Of a stretch of 50,000 nucleotides of DNA, positions 31,186 to 39,453 are shown one piece after another. This stretch comes from Cristatella mucedo (lineage: Eukaryota > Bryozoa > Phylactolaemata > Cristatellidae). Where the stretch lies: contig WPIO01000008.1 in the NCBI GenBank assembly GCA_009760855.2, positions 3,032,501-3,082,500 of the forward strand, in the 5' to 3' direction. The position numbers and the translations under genes are program-made. The notes under the pieces are model-generated. The model was not told the origin of the DNA. It saw only the letters and a list, made by a program, of their open reading frames with translations, and did no database searches. How positions within the stretch are numbered: the first letter of the stretch is position 1; every line of letters begins with the position of its first letter.

Positions 31186-31777
31186 TTATATAATCTTGAT
31201 TTATTTTTTATTGTGCAGATGTCGTTGTAGATGAAGCTGATGCAGTTGATGTAAACGAAGCAGGGTTGGCTGATGTAGATGACGTCACGTGTAGTTCCAG
31301 CAAGAGAAGCCAGTGCCACCTTTTGTCCAGCAATGGTGCCGTCAGATAAGTCAGGTAGGATAGCATAGCACTCGTCTTTAACAATACCTGAGATATCTGG
31401 TTTCATTCCTGACACTCTAGAGATGACTGTAGAAATACTTGAAAGTTGACTGACAACACATGTTGTGTATCCAGAAATTTCACCAGGAGTATCTAGAAGG
31501 TTGTCAACTTTTGATCTGACAGTTGATTAGAGATCAGAAGTAACTTGAGTAATACCAGAGCTAATTACTTTTGGGCTTCTGCATCGCATTCATCTAGTTA
31601 GAATTTCTTCACCGAATTTTCTGTCATTGATGAAATATCAGAGTCAAGTGTTTGAGCGTCATAAGCAGTCATTCTAGATTTGACAAGATAGCCTATATAA
31701 GACTTTAGTAGAGTTGCAGATGTAGCAAGATTAGGGTCAGATATATCAGTGGTTTGTGTTGAAGTAGTTGTTGCCAT
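31182..31777 (-). pseudogene. Viral gene, unknown, about 200 codons
   Basis: ATG 31,777 follows tgagtataggaga. One frame with only two stops: TTTSTQTTDISDPNLATSAT, SYIGYLVKSRMTAYDAQTL, then QKVISSGITQVTSDL, PGEISGYTTCVVSQLSSIST, and SGMKPDISGIVKDECYAILP. The C-terminus after about 31,290 is probably frameshifted into a Ser/Thr-rich tail. Thr/Ser-rich and helical; no membrane segment. No family recognised. Confidence 0.45.
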
Positions 31778-31860
31778 TCTCCTATACTCACATAAAAAAT
31801 TTAACAAAATTAAATGGAAGTAACAATCTGTACACCAGGCTTAGTTTTTGGGGACTTTGA

Positions 31861-32085
31861 TTACTTTTTTGCTTCAGCTAGCATTGAATTAATTTTACTT
31901 CTAGTCTCCATTAGTTTATCACATGGTTCACAGATTTCATTTAGAATAGTAATAGAACTATCTAGATCAGGAACTAGTTTATCTATTTTAAAATATCTCT
32001 GATAAACTCCGTTGAGTTTATGAAGACAAATTTTAACTGCTGTTTCTCTAAATTGCTCACAACTAAGAATTCTTGAGACACCCAT
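31861..32085 (-). CDS. Intact small viral ORF, unknown (74 aa)
   Basis: The ORF is open from 32,124, but the motif attattatatagaa immediately before ATG 32,085 (MGVSRILSCEQFRE) favours that start. An alternative ATG at 32,124 has its own gagtatataa motif, adding 13 Tyr/Lys-rich residues. Helical, with an E-x-CEPCD Cys pair in the C-terminal half (ILNEICEPCDKLMETRSKIN). No family recognised. Confidence 0.5.
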   Translation of the reverse strand: MGVSRILSCEQFRETAVKICLHKLNGVYQRYFKIDKLVPDLDSSITILNEICEPCDKLMETRSKINSMLAEAKK

Positions 32086-32099
32086 TTCTATATAATAAT
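32086..32099 (-). promoter_or_regulatory. Viral start-site motif
   Basis: attattatatagaa sits directly before ATG 32,085 on the minus strand. Confidence 0.5.
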
Positions 32100-32124
32100 A
32101 TTTTTTATAACTCATCTTCTTCAT

Positions 32125-32370
32125 TTATATACTCATATCGAGTTTCTTCATCAAAGCAAAAGCTTGTTCATTGTCATCATCTTCATCATCTTTGGTTTCA
32201 GTTTCAGTTTCTTCTTCATCTTCGGGATTGTAATCAGGATCATCATCAAGATCACCTTCTACTTCTATTTCACTTTCATATTCATCTTCTCTTGAAAATT
32301 CGACTTCAACTTTTTCATGTCTATAAATAGTAAATCTTTCTTTAAAAAAATTATTTCTGCTTCTTCTCAT
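32125..32370 (-). CDS. Intact acidic viral protein (81 aa)
   Basis: A basic N-terminus (MRRSRNNFFKERFTIYRHEK) is followed by a long Asp/Glu run (EDEYESEIEVEGDLDDDPDY and EDEEETETETKDDEDDD) and a short C-terminus (QAFALMKKLDMSI). Such acidic tails occur in nucleic-acid mimics and histone chaperones, but composition alone cannot assign a role. It abuts genes on both sides within a few bases. Confidence 0.5.
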   Translation of the reverse strand: MRRSRNNFFKERFTIYRHEKVEVEFSREDEYESEIEVEGDLDDDPDYNPEDEEETETETKDDEDDDNEQAFALMKKLDMSI

Positions 32371-32555
32371 AACATTTCTCTAATTTTCTCATAATACATT
32401 TCAATCTTTAAGTCATGCATTTCTTTAGTTATTTCTCTTAAATCATGCTCAATTTGAACTTTTATTTTTTCATCATGCTTTGGTCTTGAGCAGTCTTCAT
32501 TTTCGTTAAGGCATCTGTATATCAATATTGTAATTACATTCAAAACATTCTCCAT
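32367..32555 (-). CDS. Small viral ORF, unknown (62 aa)
   Basis: Charged helical ORF (KIKVQIEHDLREITKEMHDL). Its end overlaps the acidic gene's start by 4 nt and its N-terminus overlaps the Cys-rich gene. It may be a frameshifted extension of the gene upstream rather than a separate gene. Confidence 0.35.
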   Translation of the reverse strand: MENVLNVITILIYRCLNENEDCSRPKHDEKIKVQIEHDLREITKEMHDLKIEMYYEKIREML

Positions 32556-32844
32556 CGGTCTCTTTTATTCTGTAATTGCCATAAGCACAACTATGGCGGC
32601 CGCAGTCTAACCAGTAGCGTTTAATTTCGAGTGCTGATAGTGCTATTGTATTAAGTTTATCAGTGAACAGTTCATGTCTATTTTGAACTATCATATAACA
32701 ATCTCTTCTCTGTTTTTCACATACTTCTATCATACTCGCTCCTTGAAAGCCAGCCACATGATCATTTAAGCATTCAACAAAAGTTTCATGTCCAATTGTA
32801 TTTTTAACACAGAAGCAGTGACACCGGCTGCAGATTTTCCCCAA
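32506..32844 (-). CDS. Intact Cys-rich viral ORF (112 aa)
   Basis: The frame opens with ICSRCHCFCVKN and closes with CGRHSCAYGNYRIKE and GECFECNYN; Cys/His clusters at both ends suggest two zinc-binding sites joined by a helical middle (MIEVCEKQRRDCYMIVQNRH). The start is uncertain because the region before 32,844 is also open. No recognised family; RING/Zn-ribbon spacing is not exact. It is the last viral gene before the LINE at the right edge of the block. Confidence 0.45.
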   Translation of the reverse strand: MGKICSRCHCFCVKNTIGHETFVECLNDHVAGFQGASMIEVCEKQRRDCYMIVQNRHELFTDKLNTIALSALEIKRYWLDCGRHSCAYGNYRIKETDGECFECNYNIDIQMP

Positions 32845-32964
32845 CCATCAGCATATTTTATTGAATAAAGCTTATGTCTCAATGGACAAACTACTTGAAA
32901 CGCGTGAAATTTTACGGGTAAACCCGAAACACCGTTTTCCATTATTATAAATCAAAGCCGCAGA

Positions 32965-33702
32965 TTTGCAACATTTATTTGGAAAAACTGGCAGCTGCAC
33001 CACAGTTCGATTACTTCGGACTGCCACACTGGCCTACCAGCATGTGCGATCAGGCGATTGCAGCTGGTGCAAAACTCGGCAGCTAGACTTGTCTGCCGTG
33101 AGCGCCACAGTTGCCACATAACTCCACTTCTCGCCGACCTGCACTGGCTACCAGTCAAGCAACGGATTGACTTCAAGGTTTTGTCGCTCACTTTTAGGTC
33201 ACTTCATTCTATGGCTCCAGCCTATCTCTCCGACATACTCCCCCATCAGGCCAAGCATCGTACCACCCGCTTTTCGGAATCCAACAGTCTAGAAATACCT
33301 CGTACAAACCTTAAATCGTTTGGAGACCGTGCATTTAGTTCATATGCTCCCAAAGCCTGGAACTCCCTTCCGACCTGCGTCAGAACATCCCCTGACCTGA
33401 CCACATTTAAAAGGAACCTAAAAACACACCTATTTAGGACAGCTTTTAGTGGGTCCCTGTGATTCGTCCTTGATGTGCTTATGCGTGCTGACACTGTGCA
33501 TGCTGCCACTAACCACATTTGCATGATGACCCTGTGCATGTCACCCCTAACCATGTTATTCATTTCGTTTGTTTTTCAAGCATGATTTTACTTACCATTC
33601 AATTGCATTTCACTTTACAGCAAATGTAAAGCGCCTAGAGAGAGATTAAGTTCTCTGAGGGAGCTTTATCAAGTGAATTATTATTATTATTATTATTATC
33701 TG
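32965..33702 (+). mobile_element. 5'-truncated LINE at the right edge of viral block 1
   Basis: The + strand encodes the C-terminus of ORF2 (GLPACAIRRLQLVQN, HITPLLADLHWLPVKQRIDF, PKAWNSLP, FKRNLKTHLFRTAFSG) ending at TGA about 33,462, then a 240-bp 3' UTR with the family tail (gcgcctagagagagatt, aagttctctgaggg) and (ATT)n. The CR1/L2/Rex1-like group ends this way. It is nearly identical to the copy at 22,683 and is the youngest-looking LINE here. Only one frame break near 33,000. Confidence 0.92.
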
Positions 33703-34060
33703 GGTTGAGCCGCTCGAGAGCGCAGCAAGATAGCACGCAAACGCAGTTGCGAGAAATATGGTGGATATATCGCGGAAGCTGTATCGCAGTTATTCGTGGG
33801 GCTCGTCAAGCACGTCGTACTGTCACAAGCCTGTCGGGTCGTCCCTTCTGCTTCGTACGAGAGCGCACTAAACGGTGGCCGCGAGAAACGACGCCATTTC
33901 GCTGTAAAAGAGAAAATCAGTCAATGCGGTGAATTCTTCGGGCTTACGATCGCACAAGTCAGTCATCTGCTATTACCGCCATCGCAGGCAATTTTGAAAA
34001 CGACTGCTTCGTTTCAAAACGATCGCCACGAATCTTCGTTAATTGCTAAAGGTCAAGGCT
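33703..34060. other. GC-rich host DNA between viral blocks, no gene
   Basis: Base composition changes sharply at the LINE tail. No gene or repeat is recognised before the SINE at 34,064. Confidence 0.5.
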
Positions 34061-34063
34061 GAT

Positions 34064-34215
34064 TCACCAGCGTTTATCTAGCGTCAGAAGAGCGTTAGTG
34101 GCTATCGCCGACGCTTGCGGCGGGCAACAAAGGATCGTCGCCCACTGTAGGACTCGAACGCACCACCTGGGTGGCGTGAAGAGCGAGAACCTTGGACACA
34201 TGGAGATCGTAGGGA
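34064..34215 (-). mobile_element. tRNA-derived SINE (family 1), diverged copy
   Basis: The minus strand matches the 27,880 element: gcgttcgagtcctacagtggg (B box), body cgatagccactaacgctctt, and tail ending near tgaatcagcc. Older than the two copies in the virus. Confidence 0.75.
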
Positions 34216-34894
34216 TCGTACTCATTTCTCGACTCGCGCGTCGAAAGAGAGGCTCACTTCCGTGAACGTGGGACGATTGCCGCTGGCGATTGCCGCGAGT
34301 GATGCGCTCTGCAGCCTCCGCCACCGGCGGCCACATCGAGCGGCGAAGGCGAAGGCTTTTCGCGAGGATTTCGGATCTGGAAGCTTCCAGAATTAACGCG
34401 TCGCGGACAAGGCACAAGTCGGTCGGAGTGCGATTGGTCATGCACGAGAGCGAAACCAGTCAAACGATTCGAAAGATCCACGCAATTTGAAACGCCTTGA
34501 GAGGCGATCTCGCTCTGGCTCCCCCGCCGCCGCCGCCGCTGCTCGCCGCCGCCGCCGACCGGTCACCAGATAGCGCGTCGCTCCGCGCGAGCTCGCAGGG
34601 CACGACTAGATCCGCGCGATCCGGCTCGGGGCGTAGCAGCGTTACCTGAAAGTGCGCGGCGGCCTCCATCGCACAGCAATGGCTGCCGCCCTGGTTCGGC
34701 CCCGGGGTCAGATGATCGCCTCCCGCAGCCAAAGTTTTGAGCTCGAGCCCAGCGGCACGTGTACAGCTCGTGAATGGAGATCGAGTAGTCTGAGGGCACT
34801 GACTGTACAAATAAATCGCGAATTCCTGCCAGACGCTCGATTTTTGCGAACGCGTTGGCGGTATTTCGCTTCGTCTGGGATATTCTCCGAACAC
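34216..34894. other. GC-rich host DNA, no gene
   Basis: CpG-rich sequence with a (CCG)n patch at about 34,525-34,560. Overlapping open frames on both strands show no domain. Confidence 0.45.
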
Positions 34895-35050
34895 TACAAC
34901 AACAATAATAATAATAATAATAATATTGATAATGTAATTCATTTCATAGTGCGAAAAGAGAACTCGATCCCTACTCAGGATCTTCGAACGTGTCGCAGGG
35001 CGCGAGCCCACGACCTCGGTCGTCAGAGGCGAGCACTTTGACCTCGGCAC
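34895..35050 (-). mobile_element. tRNA-derived SINE with LINE-like tail (family 2), second copy
   Basis: On the minus strand a tRNA-like head (gaggtcgtgggctcgcgccc as B-box region) is followed by gagtagggatcgagttctct and an (ATT)n tail at 34,895-34,925. Same organisation as 11,345-11,530. Confidence 0.65.
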
Positions 35051-35801
35051 CCCAACCGAGGGTGGCTCGCGTAGGAGTCAACTAGAGGTCGCGTGAAGGT
35101 GACACTCGCCCCGGAATTCTCTCCATTCAAATCTCCTGCGAGCGACCGTTGAAAACGACGAAGAGCGACGGGTCGATCGGCGGCCACCGCTGCTCGCCGC
35201 CGCCGCCGCCGCCGCCGCCGCCTCCTGTCCGCTCGCCCTCCCGTACGTCCAGCCGCCGCGGCAGGCGCAGCCTGGGCAGCGCCGGCGACGCGAGCGTACG
35301 TGTGATTTAAGGAGACTTGAAAATGGTCACCTGAGAGCGTGTCTCTTATTCTTCTATGCCGTCCGCCCGCGATCCCGACTGTTTGCCCTCTCAGGCCCGT
35401 CTCAGCGCGTCTGCCGCTTTGCGTGCCGTTGCCGGCGAAAGCTACAAACGTGGCATGGCCGTGCGTCCGGGCGCGACGTCGCTCCTCTTCGGATTTCCTC
35501 TTCGGATGTAGCATTCATGCGAATTCCTTCGGCCAGCAAGTTCTAAGCATCCGCTTAGTAGTTATGTTTTGAACGTTATGGAGCCTAGGGCTCAGCCTCG
35601 ACACTCAATCTTGCTGTCGCTCGATCGAGTGTCTTCGTCTGAGACCACTAGTCTCCACCATAACTTTCAAAACCAAACTACTCACTCAACACTAGACTCG
35701 CTGTCACTCGGCATAGGGTTTTCGCCTACTTCGTTGTTTATCCCACCGCACTCTAACATAATAAAATTTGATTTAAAGAAAAAATGTATATAGTATAAGA
35801 T
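35051..35801. other. Left edge of viral block 2 and flanking GC-rich DNA
   Basis: GC-rich host sequence with a (CGG)n patch (about 35,190-35,225) gives way at about 35,560-35,760 to AT-rich viral DNA. The transition contains cactcaatct and atcgagtg in partly inverted arrangement near 35,600-35,630, but no terminal inverted repeat could be matched to the other viral ends. Confidence 0.4.
35783..35801 (+). promoter_or_regulatory. Viral start-site motif in the second block
   Basis: atgtatatagtataagat sits directly before ATG 35,802; same motif class as in the first block, linking the two blocks. Confidence 0.45.
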
Positions 35802-36221
35802 ATGTCTAACAATGATTATGTTATGCGACGTGAGGGTGAAAATTTTAGCGATCACGCTAGACGTGTTAGAGAAGAAGTACGAAAAAGAACAGGGCTTTTG
35901 CCTAAGTATCCATTTTCAAAGGCTAGTTTAGATAAAATGATATCTAGTTTGCAAGTTATTCCAAATATAAAAGTAGAAATTCCTCTCAAAAGTAAAGAAG
36001 TAAAGAATATGCAATGGTCATTTGAGAGAGAATCAAGAAGATTAATGAGAATTGAGGAGAATGGTTGGTTTTTAGGTAAAACCTTATCAGATGGTAAGTT
36101 TATGGACTATGAGTATGTTGGTTTAGATAGAGGTGAAATAGACTTTGATAAAATTTATGACAGAACTGCCGATGGACTTATTAGAGTGATAAGGGACATA
36201 CTCAAGAACAAGAAAGATTGA
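35802..36221 (+). CDS. Intact viral ORF, unknown (139 aa)
   Basis: ATG 35,802 follows a TATA-type start motif. The protein starts SNNDYVMRREGENFSDHARR, is basic and helical at first, then has GWFLGKTLSDGKFMDYEYVG and an acidic-hydrophobic end (GLIRVIRDILKNKKD). There is no signal peptide or membrane segment. The stop is followed after 3 nt by the polymerase ATG, so they form a tight pair. Position before the polymerase could fit a DNA-binding or terminal-protein-related role, but no family is recognised. Confidence 0.55.
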   Translation: MSNNDYVMRREGENFSDHARRVREEVRKRTGLLPKYPFSKASLDKMISSLQVIPNIKVEIPLKSKEVKNMQWSFERESRRLMRIEENGWFLGKTLSDGKFMDYEYVGLDRGEIDFDKIYDRTADGLIRVIRDILKNKKD

Positions 36222-36224
36222 AAA

Positions 36225-37091
36225 ATGACAATGATTGTATCTCCAGTTCTAGAATCAGAAACCGGAGCTTTCTGCTATCAGCCATTTTCTGGATTACCTA
36301 ATGTAAAGATAAATAGGTCTAGTAACATTGAGTCTATTATTAAAATGCAGTTCGCTTCTTTTAAGGAAAGGATTGAAAAATGGCTAGAGAAAGGATCTAG
36401 TTGGAGTCTGTCTGCAATCAATGCTTTATATGCAAAGTTTACTCATTTTAGACATCGTTTTGGAGGGAGATATTTACCTATGCCTAAAGGATTAGAGAAA
36501 AAGAGATCAACATTGAATATAAAGAATGAATCGGATAACTGTTACGCATTGTGGTGTGTACTAAGATTTCTTCATCCTAGAGATAAGGATCCAGAGTCAA
36601 TTGCAGATCTTAATAAGATACTTTTTGAAAAATATAATCATCTTATTCCTACTTTGTCAGACTTGTTTAATGTAAGACCTGGATATTCTCAAGCGTTAAG
36701 TATTTCAGATATGCCTACTTTAGCAAAACTATTTGACATTACAATAAATGTTTATGAGTATTGCAGCAGAGATTTAAGCCCACTTCTTATAGTTGATGAG
36801 GAAAATGAGGAGCACTTAGATCTTCTTTTATATAGCAATGAAGATAAGACAGTCTCTCATTATGTAATCATTAAGAATTTTAATGGACTTTGCAGAAGCT
36901 CAAAGGGATTTGGAACTCAACTAACTTGTAAGAGATGTATCTGCAGATTTTATTCTCAAGATAAACTTGCACAACATATTGATGCATGTAAGAAGGGAAA
37001 TGATGTCAGGTCTAGAATAAAAATGCCTGAGGAAGGAGAAAATTTAGATATGCAGCGAATGCCCCGCGAACGCGTTTCGCTCGCCGACTGA
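36225..37091 (+). CDS. Polinton-type protein-primed DNA polymerase B, N-terminal fragment
   Basis: About 277 viral codons, intact, then GC-rich host DNA replaces the gene at about 37,055 and the frame ends at 37,091. Landmarks: FKERIEKWLEKGSSWSLSAI, RFGGRYLPMPKGL, NIKNESDNCYALWCVLRFLH, SDMPTLAKLFDITINVYEY, EEHLDLLLYS, VSHYVIIKNFNGL and a C-x-x-C / H-x-x-x-C finger (CKRCICRFYSQDKLAQHIDAC region, 36,930-36,990). This is the conserved N-terminal module before the exonuclease and polymerase domains of Polinton/adintovirus PolB, which replicates the linear genome by protein priming. All catalytic domains are absent. Type is partial gene. Confidence 0.8.
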   Translation: MTMIVSPVLESETGAFCYQPFSGLPNVKINRSSNIESIIKMQFASFKERIEKWLEKGSSWSLSAINALYAKFTHFRHRFGGRYLPMPKGLEKKRSTLNIKNESDNCYALWCVLRFLHPRDKDPESIADLNKILFEKYNHLIPTLSDLFNVRPGYSQALSISDMPTLAKLFDITINVYEYCSRDLSPLLIVDEENEEHLDLLLYSNEDKTVSHYVIIKNFNGLCRSSKGFGTQLTCKRCICRFYSQDKLAQHIDACKKGNDVRSRIKMPEEGENLDMQRMPRERVSLAD

Positions 37092-37708
37092 ACTTAGCAC
37101 CACGAACGCCGACCGGCCGTTCGGTACCCGCGCGGGGGTCGGGAGGTTGCAGTTCAGCTACAACGATCCCCAGCAACGTTCGCTCGCTCCAAAGCTCACT
37201 CCGCACAAGCGGCCCCCGACTCTACATCGTGGCGCTCCATCGGCGGCGCCACCGTCACCTGGAAGAAGTAGCGTCGCCCTCGAGCGCGCTCCTGCGCTCT
37301 AGCATCGCGACGCGTCGCCAGCAACGCGCACTGTTTCGCGCGACATACTTTATTGAATATTTCCCGGCGCTTTCGCGTGCATCGGTGACTTCGCGTCGTC
37401 GCATCGCGCGATGCGTCGTCGTCAGCGCGTCGCGCGGCTGCGCAGCCGGCATTTGGCAGTACGTCTTTCGGCGGACGTCGGACCGACGTCGGCGTAAGCT
37501 GAAGCGACGCCTGTCGGCGGCTGAGCGCTCTCTCCCGCGCTCGCCGCTGGCAGGCGGCGGCGGCGGCTCGCACCGCCGGGATCTCCCACGCCGAGCGTGC
37601 TGCGGAGGCAGCAGCAGCAGCAGCGCAGCAGCTCTGGAGCGCGCAGCTGCTCGGCTGCGGCTGGGCGGCGGCGCCGGCGTCCCACCCGTCGGCCCTGCGC
37701 ACGCTGCT
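37092..37708. other. GC-rich host DNA; possible 3' UTR of the minus-strand gene
   Basis: Contains AATAAA on the minus strand at 37,349-37,354, about 355 nt beyond the stop of the ORF at 37,709, conspicuous in DNA this GC-rich. No other feature. Confidence 0.4.
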
Positions 37709-38050
37709 TCATCTGCCCTGCTGCTTCATCCGGGCCACGTCGTCGAGCATTCGCTGACTCAGGTACGCCAGCATGCCGACCATGTAGTTTCTCTGAGCTT
37801 CGTAGCCGGCCTTCGAGATGGCAACGAGCGGCGCGATGTCCACTGGCGAGGCGCCGATTCGCTTCTGCGGCGGCGACGGTGCCGACTCGGCAGCGTACTT
37901 AGCAGCGGACTGAGCAGACGGCTCGGCGGCGGCGGCGGCGAAGTCGTAATCGTCATCCGGGTCGCTCGCGCGTGCAGCCGCCACCGCTGGCGGCGGCGGC
38001 AGGGCGGCGCGAACGTTGGCGACGAAAGTCGTGGCGTACACGATGAACAT
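37709..38050 (-). CDS. Candidate host gene, terminal exon (113 aa or longer)
   Basis: Minus strand. The frame is open upstream of ATG 38,050 to about 38,200, where a pyrimidine-rich tract ending ctgctag offers a splice acceptor, so the true exon may be longer. Residues include a hydrophobic FVFQLLLQSSLAAMFIVYAT segment spanning the ATG, a Pro/Ala linker, an acidic DPDDDYDF patch and a well-structured-looking C-terminus (LVAISKAGYEAQRNYMVGML, SQRMLDDVARMKQQGR). A minus-strand AATAAA lies 355 nt downstream. Could be a secreted or membrane-anchored neuropeptide-like protein; no family is recognised. Overlapping open frames on the other strand make this uncertain. Confidence 0.38.
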   Translation of the reverse strand: MFIVYATTFVANVRAALPPPPAVAAARASDPDDDYDFAAAAAEPSAQSAAKYAAESAPSPPQKRIGASPVDIAPLVAISKAGYEAQRNYMVGMLAYLSQRMLDDVARMKQQGR

Positions 38051-38239
38051 GGCCGCCAGCGACGACTGCAGCAGGAGCTGGAAGACGAAGGAGGCGGAGG
38101 AAATTGAGAGAGCCTCGTTGCCGTAGCTGAATCGGCGGAAGCTCGTGGACCGACGAGTCGAAGCGCGCGCTTTGCGCTTCGCGGCGGCGGCGGCGGCTGC
38201 TTTCGCGCTAGCAGACGGAGCAATCGACGCTCGCCAGGG

Positions 38240-38754
38240 TTTCGGCAGGCTACGCGCGCCGCTTTGCGGCCGTCGGGTCGCGGACTTACCGGCCAGCGGC
38301 TAATTCGCGCCCGACCCGTCAGCGAATCGAAGTAGACTAGAGTAGGACACAACTTCGCTGTTGGTGACTCGGCGGGTATGGGGGCGGGGCGATCCGGGTC
38401 TCTACCCCCACCCACCCCTCAGCAATAGTTAGTTAATTGTCGCCACCCCGCCGCGCGCCCACCCTCTGGCTCCGCCGCTGAGGCGGTCTAAGCAGGCTCG
38501 GAGGTGCGCTCAAAGACACGCCCGGGCACGTCCGGAACGATTCGTCGTCCTGATCTAACGGCGCCATTTCCCCCAGTCATTCAGTAGTCCAGACTGTCCA
38601 ATCAGCGTTAGGTCACGCCATGACCGCGTCCTCGGGCTAATCCTGGTTAGGACTCGGCAAAGCCGCCTCGGTCTCGATTCTAGCGTCGTTTCTCGCCGCT
38701 TCTCAGACGGACTAACGCGTAGCTGCGTACAGCCCGCCGGTCGATAATGCTTTC
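38240..38754. other. GC-rich host DNA, no gene
   Basis: Nothing recognisable apart from possible 5' exon sequence of the minus-strand candidate. A GGTAAGT at about 38,285-38,295 (minus) could be a donor. Confidence 0.35.
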
Positions 38755-38836
38755 TAAATGTAAAGCACCTAGAGAGAGATTAAGTTCTCTGAGGGCACTT
38801 TATCAAGTGCATTATTATTATTTTTTTTATTATTAG
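38755..38836 (+). mobile_element. LINE 3'-tail fragment
   Basis: aaatgtaaagcacctagaga, then attaagttctctgagggcac and (ATT)n, match the last 80 bp of the LINE at 33,600-33,702. Confidence 0.9.
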
Positions 38837-39342
38837 GCTACTCCGCCATTTATGAACGGCAGACGCGAGGCCGACGGTCGGAGAAGACGGAGGAGCGGTC
38901 TAGTCGCAACCATCGCGAGAGAGCTGGCGAAAAGACGGCCTTCCGGCTCCGCCGGTGAGCGCCGGACGTGGCGCGACGACGCCGCTCTCCTTCTCAGGAG
39001 AGCGGCGATTTCCGGCAGCGGCTACTGGCGATTTCCCTGGAGTGGCTTGCTGCTGCTGTTACGCGGAGCCACCGGAGCCGCGCCGGGCGCGCGTCGCATC
39101 GCGGGCGGCGGCGAATCGGAAATGGAAATCCGCACGAGGTTTCCGCAGCTTCGAGCCGCAGCGGAAGCGCTGGACGCCTCGCTCAGACCGTCGCACTTGG
39201 CGGTGCTGTCCTCGCGAGGCACCGACGCGGCGATCGTTACGCCTCCGCTGTCGGCCCACACAAAATCGGATGACTTGCATAGGACGCTGCACCGACGAGC
39301 TTTCAACTTAGCACTGGGAGAAAGCTCGACCAGCACGCGCCT
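38837..39342. other. GC-rich host DNA, no gene
   Basis: Open frames overlap on both strands with Arg/Ala/Ser-rich composition typical of GC-rich non-coding DNA. Confidence 0.45.
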
Positions 39343-39390
39343 CGATCTCTCTCTCTCCCTCAACCTCTCTCACTCTCTTTTTTCTCTCTC

Positions 39391-39451
<61 letters not shown>

Positions 39452-39453
39452 AT
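39343..39453 (+). repeat. (CT)n microsatellite
   Basis: About 110 bp of CT dinucleotide with a few interruptions. Confidence 0.95.

Noticed and set aside
14400-32950. Contaminating viral or bacterial contig
   Set aside because: Host-family LINE and SINE copies lie inside viral genes, and genes are decayed, so the block is integrated.
34460-35514. 196-aa and 163-aa minus-strand frames
   Set aside because: They cross a SINE, CGG repeats and an (ATT)n tail; composition reflects GC-rich DNA.
35560-35760. Terminal inverted repeat of the virus
   Set aside because: The edge sequence near 35,600 was compared by eye with the 14.3-kb and 32.9-kb edges; only short weak matches were found.
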